DNA from: Methylobacterium sp. R2-1
GTDB taxonomy: Bacteria; Pseudomonadota; Alphaproteobacteria; Rhizobiales; Beijerinckiaceae
NCBI RefSeq assembly: GCF_014191355.1
Contig: NZ_JACHWM010000021.1
Span: 20,219 to 84,218 of the forward strand
Direction: 5' to 3'
DNA: 64,000 nucleotides
The position numbers and the translations under genes were made by a program. Shown here in pieces: positions 15,890 to 23,866 of the stretch. The notes below the pieces were generated by a model. That model did not search any database. It saw only the letters and a list, made by a program, of their open reading frames with translations, and was not told the origin of the DNA. The first letter of the stretch is position 1. Every line of letters begins with the position of its first letter.

Positions 15890-17074
15890 ATGATGCGCAC
15901 TGAGGACGCCGCCATTCTGGTGCTCAACGCCGGCTCATCGAGCGTGAAATTCGCGCTCTTCCAGGCCGATACGCTCGAGCCTCTCTGCCGCGGCGGCATC
16001 GAAGGCATCGGCAGCAGGGCGCAGTTCGGGGGCGCCGCCGGCGCGAAGGCGCATTTGTTCGACGGGGCGGTGCTGCCCGAGGGCAGCAGTCACGAAGCCG
16101 CCACGCACTGGCTTCTTGATCGCCTCCGCCGTGCGGACAACCTCGACCTCTGCGCGGCTGGGCACCGCGTCGTCCATGGCGGACCGGATTTCTCGGCGCC
16201 GGTCGTGATCGACGATGTCGTGATGACGACACTCGAAGCGCTGATCCCGCTGGCCCCGGCGCACCAGCCGCACAATCTCGCGGCGATCCGGGCGGTGGCG
16301 AAGGCCTGGCCAAGTCTGCCGCAACTCGCCTGTTTCGATACGGCCTTCCATCGGACGATGCCGCGGCTTGCTCAGCTCTTCGCGATCCCCCACGCGCTGA
16401 CCGATCAGGGCCTCGTACGCTACGGCTTTCACGGTCTGTCCTACCAGCACATCGCCGATGTGCTGCCGGACATTGCCGGGGATTGTGCGAAGGGCCGGGT
16501 CATCGTCGCCCATCTCGGCCACGGCGCGAGCCTCTGCGCCATGCGTGAAGGGCGCAGCGTCGCCACGACCATGGGCTTCACTGCCCTCGATGGTCTGATG
16601 ATGGGAATGCGCTGCGGTTCCATTGACGCCGGTCTCGTACTCTACCTGATCGAGCAGCGCGGCATGACAGCGGCAGAGGTTTCCGAGATCCTGAACCGCC
16701 GTTCGGGCCTACTGGGTGTCTCCGGCATCAGCAATGACGCGCGCACCCTTCTGGCGAGCGAGGAACCCCGGGCAGCGGAAGCGCTCGACCTCTTCGCCTA
16801 CCGCGTCGTGCGCGAGGCCGGCTCGATGGTGGCCGCCCTCGGCGGCCTCGACGCCTTCGTCTTCACCGCTGGCATCGGCGAGCGCTCGGCCCGAATCCGC
16901 GCGGACATCAGTCGGGGTTTGGCGTGGACCGGCGCCCGCCTGGACGAGGACCGCAACGCAGCCAACCTGACATGCATCAGTGCCGATGACGCGAAGGTGC
17001 CCCTCTACGTCATTTCTGCCGATGAGGAACTGCCGATCGCGCGCGCCGCCGCCGGTCAACTCGTACCAGCGTGA
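15890..17074 (+). CDS. ackA: Acetate kinase
   Basis: This 394-residue protein converts acetyl phosphate and ADP to acetate and ATP. The ASKHA-fold motifs are in order: VLNAGSSSVKFALF, GHRVVHGG, CFDTAFH, YGFHGLSYQHI, a phosphate loop reading HLGHGAS, MGMRCGSIDAG, FTAGIGE and DEELPIAR. Most acetate kinases have HLGNGAS, so an Asn-to-His change is notable. RBS GGGAGAGGAG precedes ATG 15890. It follows the IclR gene in the same direction, opposite to xsc. No phosphotransacetylase is present, so acetyl phosphate from Xsc would leave the pathway as acetate plus ATP. A small GC hairpin (TCCGCC-TTTGAT-GGCGGA) lies just after the stop. Confidence 0.92.
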   Translation: MMRTEDAAILVLNAGSSSVKFALFQADTLEPLCRGGIEGIGSRAQFGGAAGAKAHLFDGAVLPEGSSHEAATHWLLDRLRRADNLDLCAAGHRVVHGGPDFSAPVVIDDVVMTTLEALIPLAPAHQPHNLAAIRAVAKAWPSLPQLACFDTAFHRTMPRLAQLFAIPHALTDQGLVRYGFHGLSYQHIADVLPDIAGDCAKGRVIVAHLGHGASLCAMREGRSVATTMGFTALDGLMMGMRCGSIDAGLVLYLIEQRGMTAAEVSEILNRRSGLLGVSGISNDARTLLASEEPRAAEALDLFAYRVVREAGSMVAALGGLDAFVFTAGIGERSARIRADISRGLAWTGARLDEDRNAANLTCISADDAKVPLYVISADEELPIARAAAGQLVPA

Positions 17075-17179
17075 TCCGCCTTTGATGGCGGAAAGTCTGC
17101 GGTCCCGCCTCAAGCGGCTCGGAAGGAGCAAGGCAGCGGCCTGTTAGCCTCTTGTAAATCGATCCCGCTCACATCGAGT

Positions 17180-17617
17180 ATGCTCCTCGGCGCGGTGGCG
17201 GGTGAGAGACCGTCAGCCTCTGGGGACATCAAGCCCGCAAGTGAGCCGGGGGCCTCGCCCGCCGTTCCAGGCTCGGCCAAGACGGTGAGTTCCGAGCGGG
17301 TTGTCCCGCTGCATCAGGCTGTGCTGGATGCGGGCTTCGTTGCCTTCGTGCGCGGGCTCGGTGCTGGACCGCTGTTTGCGGAGCTATCGCCGGACAAGTT
17401 CGGCCAGCGTGGCGGCAACGGCATCAAGATTCTGGGCCGTCGGGTCGCGGTCTTGGGCTGGACGAAAAGTGGCTGGCTCCGGCACACAGCTGGCGTCGCT
17501 GGCGCGGCGCTTAGGCTGGCCGAGGACGTGACGCGTGCCCTGATGGAGCACGGCAAGCGGGGCGTGGCTGAGGGCTACGGCGAGTTCGAGCCGGCCGTTA
17601 ACCCTTCGTGCCGTTGA
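17180..17617 (+). pseudogene. Tyrosine-recombinase (phage-type integrase) C-terminal remnant
   Basis: The frame contains KTVSSERVVPLHQAVLDAGF and GPLFAELSPDKFGQRGGNG, characteristic of the catalytic half of a Methylobacterium-type site-specific integrase, then after a shift the H-x-x-R box in another frame (PAHSWRR, about 17482-17502), then back to EDVTRALMEHGKRGVAEGYGEF near the end. The N-terminal half and the active-site arginine region are absent, and frames are broken around the histidine box, so it is non-functional. It marks the right end of the sulfonate island. A complementary N-terminal remnant lies at 29020. Confidence 0.65.
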
Positions 17618-18251
17618 ACAACTTCGCCGTGCCGGTTGCAAAATGCGTCTCCCCTGTTTCGGGCGAAGAATCTAACCTGCCAAGTGGGCTTTTTGTGCCC
17701 GGAAGGTTGGCTTCCTGAGGCGCAGCTCCGTAGCCAAGCCTTAACCTCCAGGCTGCGGCCTCTTCCTCATGGCCTCTGTTTCTCGCCGCGTGAGGGTGCC
17801 TGATGGCGTCTCGCAGATGATCTGCGCGGGTAGGCTCCGGGTAGATCAGCGACGCTACAGAGCCGAATGCGGTCCAGACCGGAAGCGAGCCTTCTCGAAC
17901 GAACATGCCGATGGCTTCGATAGCCTCCCAACGCTCGAAGGCGTCAGGCCCATGCAATGCCCGGCCGACAATGCGAGCACGGAGGAACGGGTCCTCAGAC
18001 GTGGGAGCAGTCTCCAACGAGAACATCACTTCTGAACGATCCGGCCGCAACTCATCCGGAAGCGCCTCGACCTTGCGCCACAAGCAGTGCCACTTCGCGC
18101 ACGCTGCCGGACGATTCTTGTAAATGCCGCACGCGGCACCCGTGTTGTGCTCGCATAGAGTGCCGGCAGGCTTGCCAAGCGTTTTAATTTCGAGAACTCG
18201 GCAGCACGCCGTACAAGTGCCACAGGTTCTGTCACGGACAAGTGACTGCAC
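17598..18251 (-). CDS. YkgJ-like cysteine-cluster protein
   Basis: This 217-residue protein starts at GTG 18251 and has an N-terminal metal-binding cysteine cluster (CGTCTACC near residues 10-17, then CEHNTGAACGIYKNRPAACAKWHCLW), the pattern of the YkgJ/CxxCxxCC zinc- or iron-chelating family. The C-terminal 70 residues are low in conserved features and overlap the integrase remnant, so the original stop may have been lost. Function in this family is unknown. No partner gene is evident. Confidence 0.65.
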   Translation of the reverse strand: MQSLVRDRTCGTCTACCRVLEIKTLGKPAGTLCEHNTGAACGIYKNRPAACAKWHCLWRKVEALPDELRPDRSEVMFSLETAPTSEDPFLRARIVGRALHGPDAFERWEAIEAIGMFVREGSLPVWTAFGSVASLIYPEPTRADHLRDAIRHPHAARNRGHEEEAAAWRLRLGYGAAPQEANLPGTKSPLGRLDSSPETGETHFATGTAKLFNGTKG

Positions 18252-18254
18252 GGC

Positions 18255-18494
18255 TCAGTCGAACTCTAATCTGCTGCTTCGTCGTAGGTGTTGACATCCT
18301 CTCTTCACAAGAGGTTTTCTCGTCAGACTGTTGTCGGTAGCATCCCTAGCGAGCCGTGCCGCCTTCAACCGCGCACTCTTCTCATCCAAGAAGCTAGCGG
18401 CTCCTTGCTGCGCAATTTTCGGTAATGCAGGGGTCTGCGTTTTCGCAAACTCAGCGTCGGCGCGCTTCCACTCCTTGCTGCGATCTCCAATCAT
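18255..18494 (-). CDS. Small charged hypothetical protein, paralogue of its neighbour
   Basis: This 79-residue protein starts at ATG 18494 behind a purine-rich GGGGGCGGAAA. The central part (DEKSARLKAARLARDA) closely matches DEKTARLKTLRLAKEA in the next gene, so the two are a tandem pair. The region is helical and rich in Lys, Arg and Ala. I do not recognise a function. Confidence 0.5.
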   Translation of the reverse strand: MIGDRSKEWKRADAEFAKTQTPALPKIAQQGAASFLDEKSARLKAARLARDATDNSLTRKPLVKRGCQHLRRSSRLEFD

Positions 18495-18521
18495 TTCATT
18501 TTCCGCCCCCAACGGCCGCCC

Positions 18522-18764
18522 TCAGGCGCGATTATGCTTCCGCTTCGCTCTTGCCTTCGGCACCAAGGCCGCCTCAGCGGCAGCTTCCGTTTGGGCAGCC
18601 TCTTTCGCGAGCCGCAGTGTCTTTAGGCGAGCCGTCTTTTCATCACGTGCCTGAAGTTCCTCGCCGTGATGCGTCCAGGCGTCCGCGCTCTCCTGAGCCC
18701 AGCGCTTCTTCCGGTCTGCCAAGGGCTCTAGGAGGACTGGGATATATCCTGAAAAGTCGGCCAT
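18522..18764 (-). CDS. Small charged hypothetical protein, paralogue of its neighbour
   Basis: This 80-residue protein starts at ATG 18764 (MADFSGYIPVLLEP), with AGGAC upstream; a longer frame exists but lacks a site. It has an amphipathic Trp-containing N-terminus (RKKRWAQESADAW) and a Lys/Ala-rich helical end. It shares the DEK-ARLK--RLA core with the downstream gene. The two lie 28 bases apart in the same direction and probably share a transcript. Function unknown. Confidence 0.55.
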   Translation of the reverse strand: MADFSGYIPVLLEPLADRKKRWAQESADAWTHHGEELQARDEKTARLKTLRLAKEAAQTEAAAEAALVPKARAKRKHNRA

Positions 18765-18878
18765 GGAAGCGTCCTGCTTCGCGTTACGAAGATTTGGATG
18801 CCGCTGCATTGTACTTGCCGCCTGACGGAGCAAATCTATGCTGCGGAATGGCCCTGCTTCTGCAGGGCAAAAACAGAT

Positions 18879-18903
18879 GAAGCCGCCCCTAAGGAGCGGC
18901 TTC
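18879..18903 (-). terminator. Terminator of the cold-shock gene
   Basis: On the minus strand an eight-base-pair stem (GAAGCCGC / GCGGCTTC, loop of nine) lies 28 bases after the csp stop and is followed by ATCTGTTTTT, a rho-independent layout. A second small hairpin (18851-18868) follows the T-run. Confidence 0.7.
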
Positions 18904-18931
18904 GAACTCGTCGGTGGCTGACGAGTAAAGC

Positions 18932-19141
18932 TCAGGCGGCCTGGAGGCTGCCGGCAGACTGCTTTCCGGAGCGGCGGTCAGTTTCCATCTCGTAAGAGAC
19001 CTTCTGCCCCTCAATTAGGTTGCGCATTCCAGCGCGCTCAACGGCGGAGATATGGACGAACACGTCCTTGCCGCCGTCGTCAGGCTGGATAAAGCCAAAA
19101 CCTTTGGTGTCGTTAAACCACTTTACGGTACCAATGCTCAT
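18932..19141 (-). CDS. Cold-shock-domain protein (CspA family)
   Basis: This 69-residue single cold-shock domain carries both RNA-binding motifs: KGFGFI (RNP1, residues 13-18) and DVFVHI (RNP2, 26-31). It acts as a single-strand nucleic-acid binder/RNA chaperone. RBS AAAGGAC precedes the ATG, and a hairpin terminator follows. Alphaproteobacteria carry several such genes; this one has no operon partner. The C-terminus ends in a short Ala-rich tail. Confidence 0.95.
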   Translation of the reverse strand: MSIGTVKWFNDTKGFGFIQPDDGGKDVFVHISAVERAGMRNLIEGQKVSYEMETDRRSGKQSAGSLQAA

Positions 19142-19201
19142 AGGAAGTCCTTTATCTTCGTGGAAGATTTCGTTCGCGGGGCGCCTTATTGCGCTCGCCG
19201 C

Positions 19202-19354
19202 TCAGCCGAGCGCGTCTAGAACGATCTTGCGCAGCTCTTCGCGGGAGAGGCCGCAGGAATGCGGCTTCCAAGTGGGTTTAGCTGTCGCGAGCGTCGTAGC
19301 AGCTTGCGGGTATAGCTCTGCCGTGGCGAGCTTTGGTTCAGAGATGATGTGCAT
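19202..19354 (-). CDS. Small conserved-looking protein with an SREELRKIVLDALG end
   Basis: A 50-residue frame runs from ATG 19354 (MHIISEPKLATAELYPQ) to TGA 19202, ending in a neat amphipathic helix SREELRKIVLDALG. Composition and the sharp ending look protein-like, unlike the longer overlapping frames here. It is transcribed in the same direction as csp, upstream of it. No function known; the start lacks a strong ribosome site. Confidence 0.5.
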   Translation of the reverse strand: MHIISEPKLATAELYPQAATTLATAKPTWKPHSCGLSREELRKIVLDALG

Positions 19355-19958
19355 ATTGATCCGCAGGCCATTCCGGCCGAAGCCATGAGATGGCGCATAT
19401 GTTTAGGATCGTTGCGTGCCAGGGCAGGCAACGTGGCGCTGCAGCTGATGCAGCGATCAAACTTTGATTTTACCGGGAAACCGGACTCGGCGCTCGATCA
19501 GGAGCAAGAGAGCGGGCCGAAGACATCTAATCCGATAGAGCCCTTATATCGAAAGAGGGCGGCAGCTTCAAGCGGCAACTGAACGATTGAAGAATTTATT
19601 GGTGTCCTTGCTGTTATGGCTTTGCCCGCTCAAACGGAAGATCGTGATGAATATCAGTGCGATAGGGGGCGTATGCGGCGTGTTTTCGAGAATGCCGCTG
19701 AGTAGAGCGTGTGCGGCAGCTCGAAGCCGTGTGCACCGTCTTGGGCAAGCCCCAGAGTGGCGTGAGGCAGCACTGACGCGTGCCAGACGGCGTCAGGCTC
19801 TAAGTCCACCACCTTGTTGAGCACAGAGATGGCGGCCCTGCCCTGAAGCCGTCCTAGGCGCACTGCCCGAAGCACCCCAGCGAGAAGACGGCTCGGGCTC
19901 GGGCAGTGGGGACGTCAGACCGCTTGGCGGCTGATATCACTGTTAGATCAGCAGGGTT
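19355..19958. other. Space with no recognised gene
   Basis: Several short frames exist (for example 19349-19582 plus and 19654-19875 minus) but none has a convincing start, composition or recognisable motif. I see no RNA gene or repeat here. Confidence 0.3.
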
Positions 19959-20156
19959 TTACCGGCTTCCATACCCGGTCACGTTCCGGTCGATGGCGTT
20001 CATCGCATTCTCGAAAGCTTTAGCCTCACTGGTAAACGTGCGGTCCGACCGCTCGGTCAGCTTGCCATGCTTCCTGAGAGCCCAACCAAACTGGCCTTCC
20101 GGCTTCTTCAGCGGCTCAACTGCGATGGAATAGGGGTGCGGTACATCGTTTGTCAT
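19959..20156 (-). CDS. Small hypothetical protein
   Basis: This 65-residue protein starts at ATG 20156 (MTNDVPHPYSIAVEPL). It reads as a compact alpha/beta domain: GQFGWALRKHGKLTERSDRTF, then a helix EAKAFENAMNAIDR. The pattern resembles small domains of unknown function widespread in Methylobacterium-type genomes. It stands alone between non-coding stretches. Function unknown. Confidence 0.6.
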   Translation of the reverse strand: MTNDVPHPYSIAVEPLKKPEGQFGWALRKHGKLTERSDRTFTSEAKAFENAMNAIDRNVTGYGSR

Positions 20157-20414
20157 GCCGACTCTATACCACGTCGGTCCTGCAGAAGCCAGTGCAGCCC
20201 TCCTCAGCCCCAGGGAGGCCAAAGCCGGTGCGGCCAGGAGCGGCTACCGCAAAGGGTCGCATTCGCAGATTCTTCGTGGTGGGCGTTCTCGAGGGCTACG
20301 GTGTAAGTCCGGGTGCTGGACCGGGGAGATAAAGCCGCTGTTTACCCCGTTGCCAATCCATCGAACCCAAACCCGGATCGAGCCTATATCTGGGCGCCGA
20401 TCAGGAGCCATTGA

Positions 20415-20636
20415 ATGCCTAATGATGCGAGGTCTCCGGCCTCGGACACCCTCGCCCATATCCCGCCGGGAGACTTCGTTGCTCGCTGGCGGGTTCTCGT
20501 AGGCGAACCTCCTGCCATTATGCTGGAGAGCCGATCCGCGATGATCCGCCTGCTGGTTGAGAGCACGCCATCCGCCCCATTTCGCCTCGATGGGCAAGCT
20601 CTGGGTCTACCGCAAGATGACCAGATCGAGGGCTGA
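20415..20636 (+). CDS. Small hypothetical protein
   Basis: This 73-residue frame starts at ATG with AGGAG eight bases upstream. It contains PGDFVARWRVLVGEPPAIMLESRSAMIRLLVE, which looks like a short beta-strand/helix protein. No family recognised, no partner genes. Confidence 0.5.
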   Translation: MPNDARSPASDTLAHIPPGDFVARWRVLVGEPPAIMLESRSAMIRLLVESTPSAPFRLDGQALGLPQDDQIEG

Positions 20637-20824
20637 AAAGAGAACGGCCACGGGGGCCGGAACGAAGGTGCGCGTACATCCGGCGTCACCCTAATCCCGG
20701 CATCGTGGCCGTGTCCGATCAAGCGACAGGATCGCGATCGGCATGTTCCTGAGATGGGAAGTGTATAGTTAACAATCAATGAGCAGGGCCGCCGCCCGAT
20801 CTGCCGGAGTCACCCTCGGCGTAC

Positions 20825-21028
20825 TCACTCGTCCTTCATCTCGATGATTGTCGCCTGGTAGCCGCGCAGGACCGTCAGAGCGTCTATCTCCTGCCACAGT
20901 GCCGCCTCGGCCTCGGCCGTATCGAAACCTGCCTCCGCGAGGGACAGCAGCGTCACAATCCGCGCCGCGACCTCCGTCTCCCTCTCCTGGATCACGCGCT
21001 TCAGCTCGGCGAACTCATCGTCCGTCAT
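20825..21028 (-). CDS. Small acidic hypothetical protein, helical
   Basis: This 67-residue protein is rich in Glu and Ala (MTDDEFAELKRVIQERETEV; EAEAALWQEIDALTVLRGYQ) and is probably an all-helical hairpin. The ATG is preceded by GAGGCAGAG. No function known. Confidence 0.6.
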   Translation of the reverse strand: MTDDEFAELKRVIQERETEVAARIVTLLSLAEAGFDTAEAEAALWQEIDALTVLRGYQATIIEMKDE

Positions 21029-21607
21029 CGCTCTGCCTCATCGGGCCTGCCCCGGATACACCACACCATCATCCGAGGTCAGGAGGTGCCCCTGCAGCCT
21101 CTCGCCTCGTCGGCCCGGTGTTGTCCCTTGCAGCCAGATGCGTGAAGCCGCCAGCGTTCCCGCTCGCCTGCCAGAGCGCCACGGCCTTCTGGCTTGGGTC
21201 AACGCTGGGTAAACGCCCGCATTTGCGAGACGGGTCCATGGGACGCGGCGGATCCTGTGTCATTCGGCTGCCCACGCTCTCCATCGTGACCGCGCCGACA
21301 GCACGCGATCCTGGCTGGGTATGGGGGAGCAGGCGAATGTGTACAGCTCGCACATTCGGGACGGATCGCGGCCGGGCCGGCCACTCCCATCCCGCCTTCG
21401 CAAGCCTGCTTCCTCCCGCACGATCCCAAGGCGCGAATGACAACAGCCGCAAGCTTCAGGCTTCTGACGTGTCGGCCGGGGAAAGTAGCCTTGGACGGCT
21501 GCGGGGGTGGGCAATCAGAACGTCGAGCATCGGCTTGGCCGCGGTCGCCTGATCCTCTTGGCCGCGGGCAAGCCGAGCTGGTCCCTCGAACTGCCATTGC
21601 AGTAGGC
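21029..21607. other. Space with no recognised gene
   Basis: Long overlapping frames on both strands cover this GC-rich stretch, but they show only shadow-like composition. I see no motif, RNA or repeat. Confidence 0.3.
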
Positions 21608-21811
21608 TCAGGGTCCCTGGATCGAAAGCGCGCGTATTTTGATGTCATCCAGAGCGACTTCGTTGCCGTCCGATGTGGAGGCGCGAACGACGTAGCCGCC
21701 AGCCTGAAGCTCTGCGACCTTCTCCCAAGCGTCTGAGGCGGTCTCGACTTGGTAACTGATGGCTGGCGTTTCCTTGTTCGCGAGGTTCGCCCCGCCGATG
21801 ATGTAGCCCAT
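21608..21811 (-). CDS. Small hypothetical protein
   Basis: This 67-residue protein starts at ATG 21811 with CAGGAG well placed. The sequence (MGYIIGGANLANKETPAISY; SDAWEKVAELQAGGYVVRAS; LDDIKIRALS) suggests a small alpha/beta fold. A longer open frame upstream overlaps the RlpA gene and is not used. It lies 53 bases after rlpA on the same strand, so co-transcription is likely. Function unknown. Confidence 0.6.
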   Translation of the reverse strand: MGYIIGGANLANKETPAISYQVETASDAWEKVAELQAGGYVVRASTSDGNEVALDDIKIRALSIQGP

Positions 21812-21864
21812 AACGCACTCCTGCTTGCCGCACCTGCGGCCGGTCACGCCGTTCACCAATGCGC

Positions 21865-22233
21865 CTACACGCGCGTGAGGCTGACCTTTGCAACTCCCGA
21901 AACGCCGATGGCGCGGGCAGAGGCTTTGGACAGGTCGATCACCCGGTCGCCCACAAACGGGCCCCGGTCGTTGATGCGCACCACCACGGAGCGTCCGTTG
22001 CTCTTGTTGGTGACCCGAACCTGGGCTCCGAAGGGCAGCGTCCGGTGGGCAGCCGTCAGCGCATGTGTGTTGAAGCGCTCGCCGTTGGCGGTGAGCCGCC
22101 CGTGAAAGCCCGGACCGTACCAAGAGGCGGCACCGGACTGCCCCGCCGCCTTCGGCGCGGCTTCGGCACCAGAAATCGTGAAGGAGCTTAAGACAGCCAA
22201 GCCAAGGACAGCAAAGCGAGCGCCCAAAATCAT
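21865..22233 (-). CDS. RlpA-like double-psi beta-barrel protein, secreted
   Basis: This 122-residue protein has a signal peptide (MILGARFAVLGLAVLSSFTISGAEA) and a complete RlpA domain: ASWYGPGFHGRLTANGERFN, LTAAHRTLPFGAQVRVTN, then VRINDRGPFVGDRVIDLS. RlpA proteins act on the septal or outer cell wall as lytic transglycosylases acting on naked glycan strands; this one lacks a SPOR domain. The start at 22233 is chosen so that the signal peptide is at the N-terminus. Short, single-domain forms like this are common in rhizobiales. Confidence 0.85.
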   Translation of the reverse strand: MILGARFAVLGLAVLSSFTISGAEAAPKAAGQSGAASWYGPGFHGRLTANGERFNTHALTAAHRTLPFGAQVRVTNKSNGRSVVVRINDRGPFVGDRVIDLSKASARAIGVSGVAKVSLTRV

Positions 22234-22494
22234 TTCCGCTTTCTCATTATTACTGATCGAGCGGCAAAATATCTTTGAATGTGACCACACTAAGGTGCGG
22301 TGCAATATGGCAGTTGAGCCACAACCTGATCACAAATTTGGCAGAGGGATTTTTTGCCTCAATTGGTCGGATGCTTCACCGGACAACGATTGCTCGTCTC
22401 GACCGGCGTCGCGTGCTCGTGTGGGCGCGAACTCGGAATGTCAGCCCATGTCCATGCATGCTCCAGCTTCATCGTGAGCCGTTGAAGCATGCAT

Positions 22495-22794
22495 TTATGA
22501 ATTGTAAGCAACAAAACATATCATGCTAGAGCTGCGTTCGCGAGCCAGCGTCTGCGCTTCCTCATCGCTTGCTGACGCGCTATTGGAACTAGCCTGCTGG
22601 ATCTCGTAGGCGTCGTACTGCGCAGCATCGCTGTCGGCATTGACGTAGCCAAAGCTGCGTGTGGGACGGCCAGCATGTCGATCGATCAGACAAACTGCGT
22701 CTGCAGGTGAAGCCACATCACCTGCCGCGCCGAACCGAACCGTGTCGCCATAGACGCGACCTGTGGCTCTTTCGATCACGATGAAGCGCGCCAT
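22495..22794 (-). CDS. Hypothetical protein
   Basis: This 99-residue protein starts at ATG 22794 with GGGAGG seven bases upstream. The N-terminal half (ARFIVIERATGRVYGDTVRF) looks like a beta-hairpin domain, followed by DAVCLIDRHAGRPTRSFGYV. The C-terminal 40 residues are Ser/Ala/Glu-rich. No family recognised. Confidence 0.6.
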   Translation of the reverse strand: MARFIVIERATGRVYGDTVRFGAAGDVASPADAVCLIDRHAGRPTRSFGYVNADSDAAQYDAYEIQQASSNSASASDEEAQTLARERSSSMICFVAYNS

Positions 22795-22901
22795 GCAGAG
22801 CCTCCCTTTCCAGATCCTGCGCCAGGGATGATCGGCTTCATACAAGGCAGTGAGCACGGTGAGGCCGGCCGGAACGTGCTGGCGATCGCTGCGGAGGTTC
22901 T

Positions 22902-23180
22902 GAAGGGCGCATCGCGGCAGCGAGAACCCTGCTATCGATGGGGCAAACCGGTCTCGCAGCTGCGGCCTCGATCTCGGTGCGCACTTTTAAACGAATGGAG
23001 GCCAGCGAAGACCCAGCGGCAGGAATGGCTAACAACGTGCGTGCAGCGATCGCTGTACTTGAAGCAGCAGGCATCGAGTTCATCTCCGAAACCGAAGACA
23101 GGGCAGGAGTCCGCCTCCGGAATCGCACCGACGGCACTCGGGAAGAGCACTTGGGAACGAGTTTCGCGCCTACTGCTGCC
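22902..23180 (+). pseudogene. XRE-type helix-turn-helix remnant lacking its start
   Basis: The frame reads RIAARTLLSMGQTGLAAAAS, ISVRTFKRMEASEDPAAGMA, NNVRAAIAVLEAAGIEFIS, then GVRLRN, the standard small alphaproteobacterial XRE repressor of about 75 residues. There is no ATG or GTG before the first helix (a stop lies at 22860-22862), so translation could begin only at ATG 22938, inside the domain. The frame then runs without a stop into the secreted cupin gene. It is probably a decayed repressor. Confidence 0.55.
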
Positions 23181-23213
23181 GTGGCATTCTCTGACCAAAC
23201 CCGGAGGATCAGA

Positions 23214-23618
23214 ATGCTACGACGTGCGACACTCCATACTGCTGGCTGTGCCCTTGCTCTCGCGACGGTATTCCTCGTACCGGCCTGCTTTGCGCAGGAG
23301 GTGAAGCGGACCGAACTCGGACGCTCGCCGGTCTCCGGCGTAGAGGGCAAGGAGATCGTCGTTCAGCTCGTCGAGATCCCGCCAGGCGCCACGTCGCGGC
23401 GTCACTTCCACAATGGCGAGGAAGCATTCTACGTGGTCGAGGGCGGTACGGCGCAGTTGCCGGGCAAAGAGCCGAAGGAGCGCCCCGCAGGCGAGCACGG
23501 CATCAACCAGCGCGAGGTGCCGCATGCCGGCTACACCGTCGTCGGCGACAAGCCACTCAAGATCCTGTCGGTGTACGTCGTTGATACCGGCAAGCCGCTA
23601 CAGGTGCCGGTGCCTTAA
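23214..23618 (+). CDS. Secreted cupin-domain protein
   Basis: This 134-residue protein has its own signal peptide (ATLHTAGCALALATVFLVPACFA) and a cupin barrel with metal-ligand histidines in RRHFHNGEEAFYVVEG and a later HAGYTVVG. GGAGG at about 23202 fixes ATG 23214 as the start. Cupins of this size bind metals or small ligands; the substrate is unknown. The open frame also continues upstream through a helix-turn-helix remnant, which I treat as accidental. Confidence 0.75.
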   Translation: MLRRATLHTAGCALALATVFLVPACFAQEVKRTELGRSPVSGVEGKEIVVQLVEIPPGATSRRHFHNGEEAFYVVEGGTAQLPGKEPKERPAGEHGINQREVPHAGYTVVGDKPLKILSVYVVDTGKPLQVPVP

Positions 23619-23671
23619 GGCACACCGGGCATGGTCCCAGGGCGGCAGACACTCACTCGTACATACCGCGG

Positions 23672-23866
23672 GGTCTCTCCCTTGAGACGGCCGCTCGATA
23701 CCTCCGTATCCCCACCGGACTATTCGACAAATTGCTTCAGCAGAGGCAGTTGCCTGGCCCCCGGCCCCTAAACGGAACGGCTGTGTCGGATCGGAATCAG
23801 CTCGATCAGTCTCCGAAACTTTTCCGGCCGTCGAGGGCAGCGCAGTTTCAGGTTCGCGCGGCCTAA
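23672..23866 (+). pseudogene. AlpA/excisionase-like small DNA-binding remnant
   Basis: The frame reads GLSLETAARYLRIPTGLFDK, then LLQQRQLPGPRPLNGTAVSD, then RNQLDQ, to TAA 23866. This is the pattern of small AlpA/MerR-like DNA-binding proteins of prophages and integrative elements. No start codon precedes the domain in frame, and the last residues lack the usual ending, so the gene is probably truncated. It lies 50 bases after the cupin gene. Confidence 0.4.

Noticed and set aside
18851..18868. Hairpin GCCCTG-cttctg-CAGGGC as a plus-strand terminator
   Set aside because: On the plus strand it is followed by A residues, not T; the minus-strand csp terminator next to it explains the layout.
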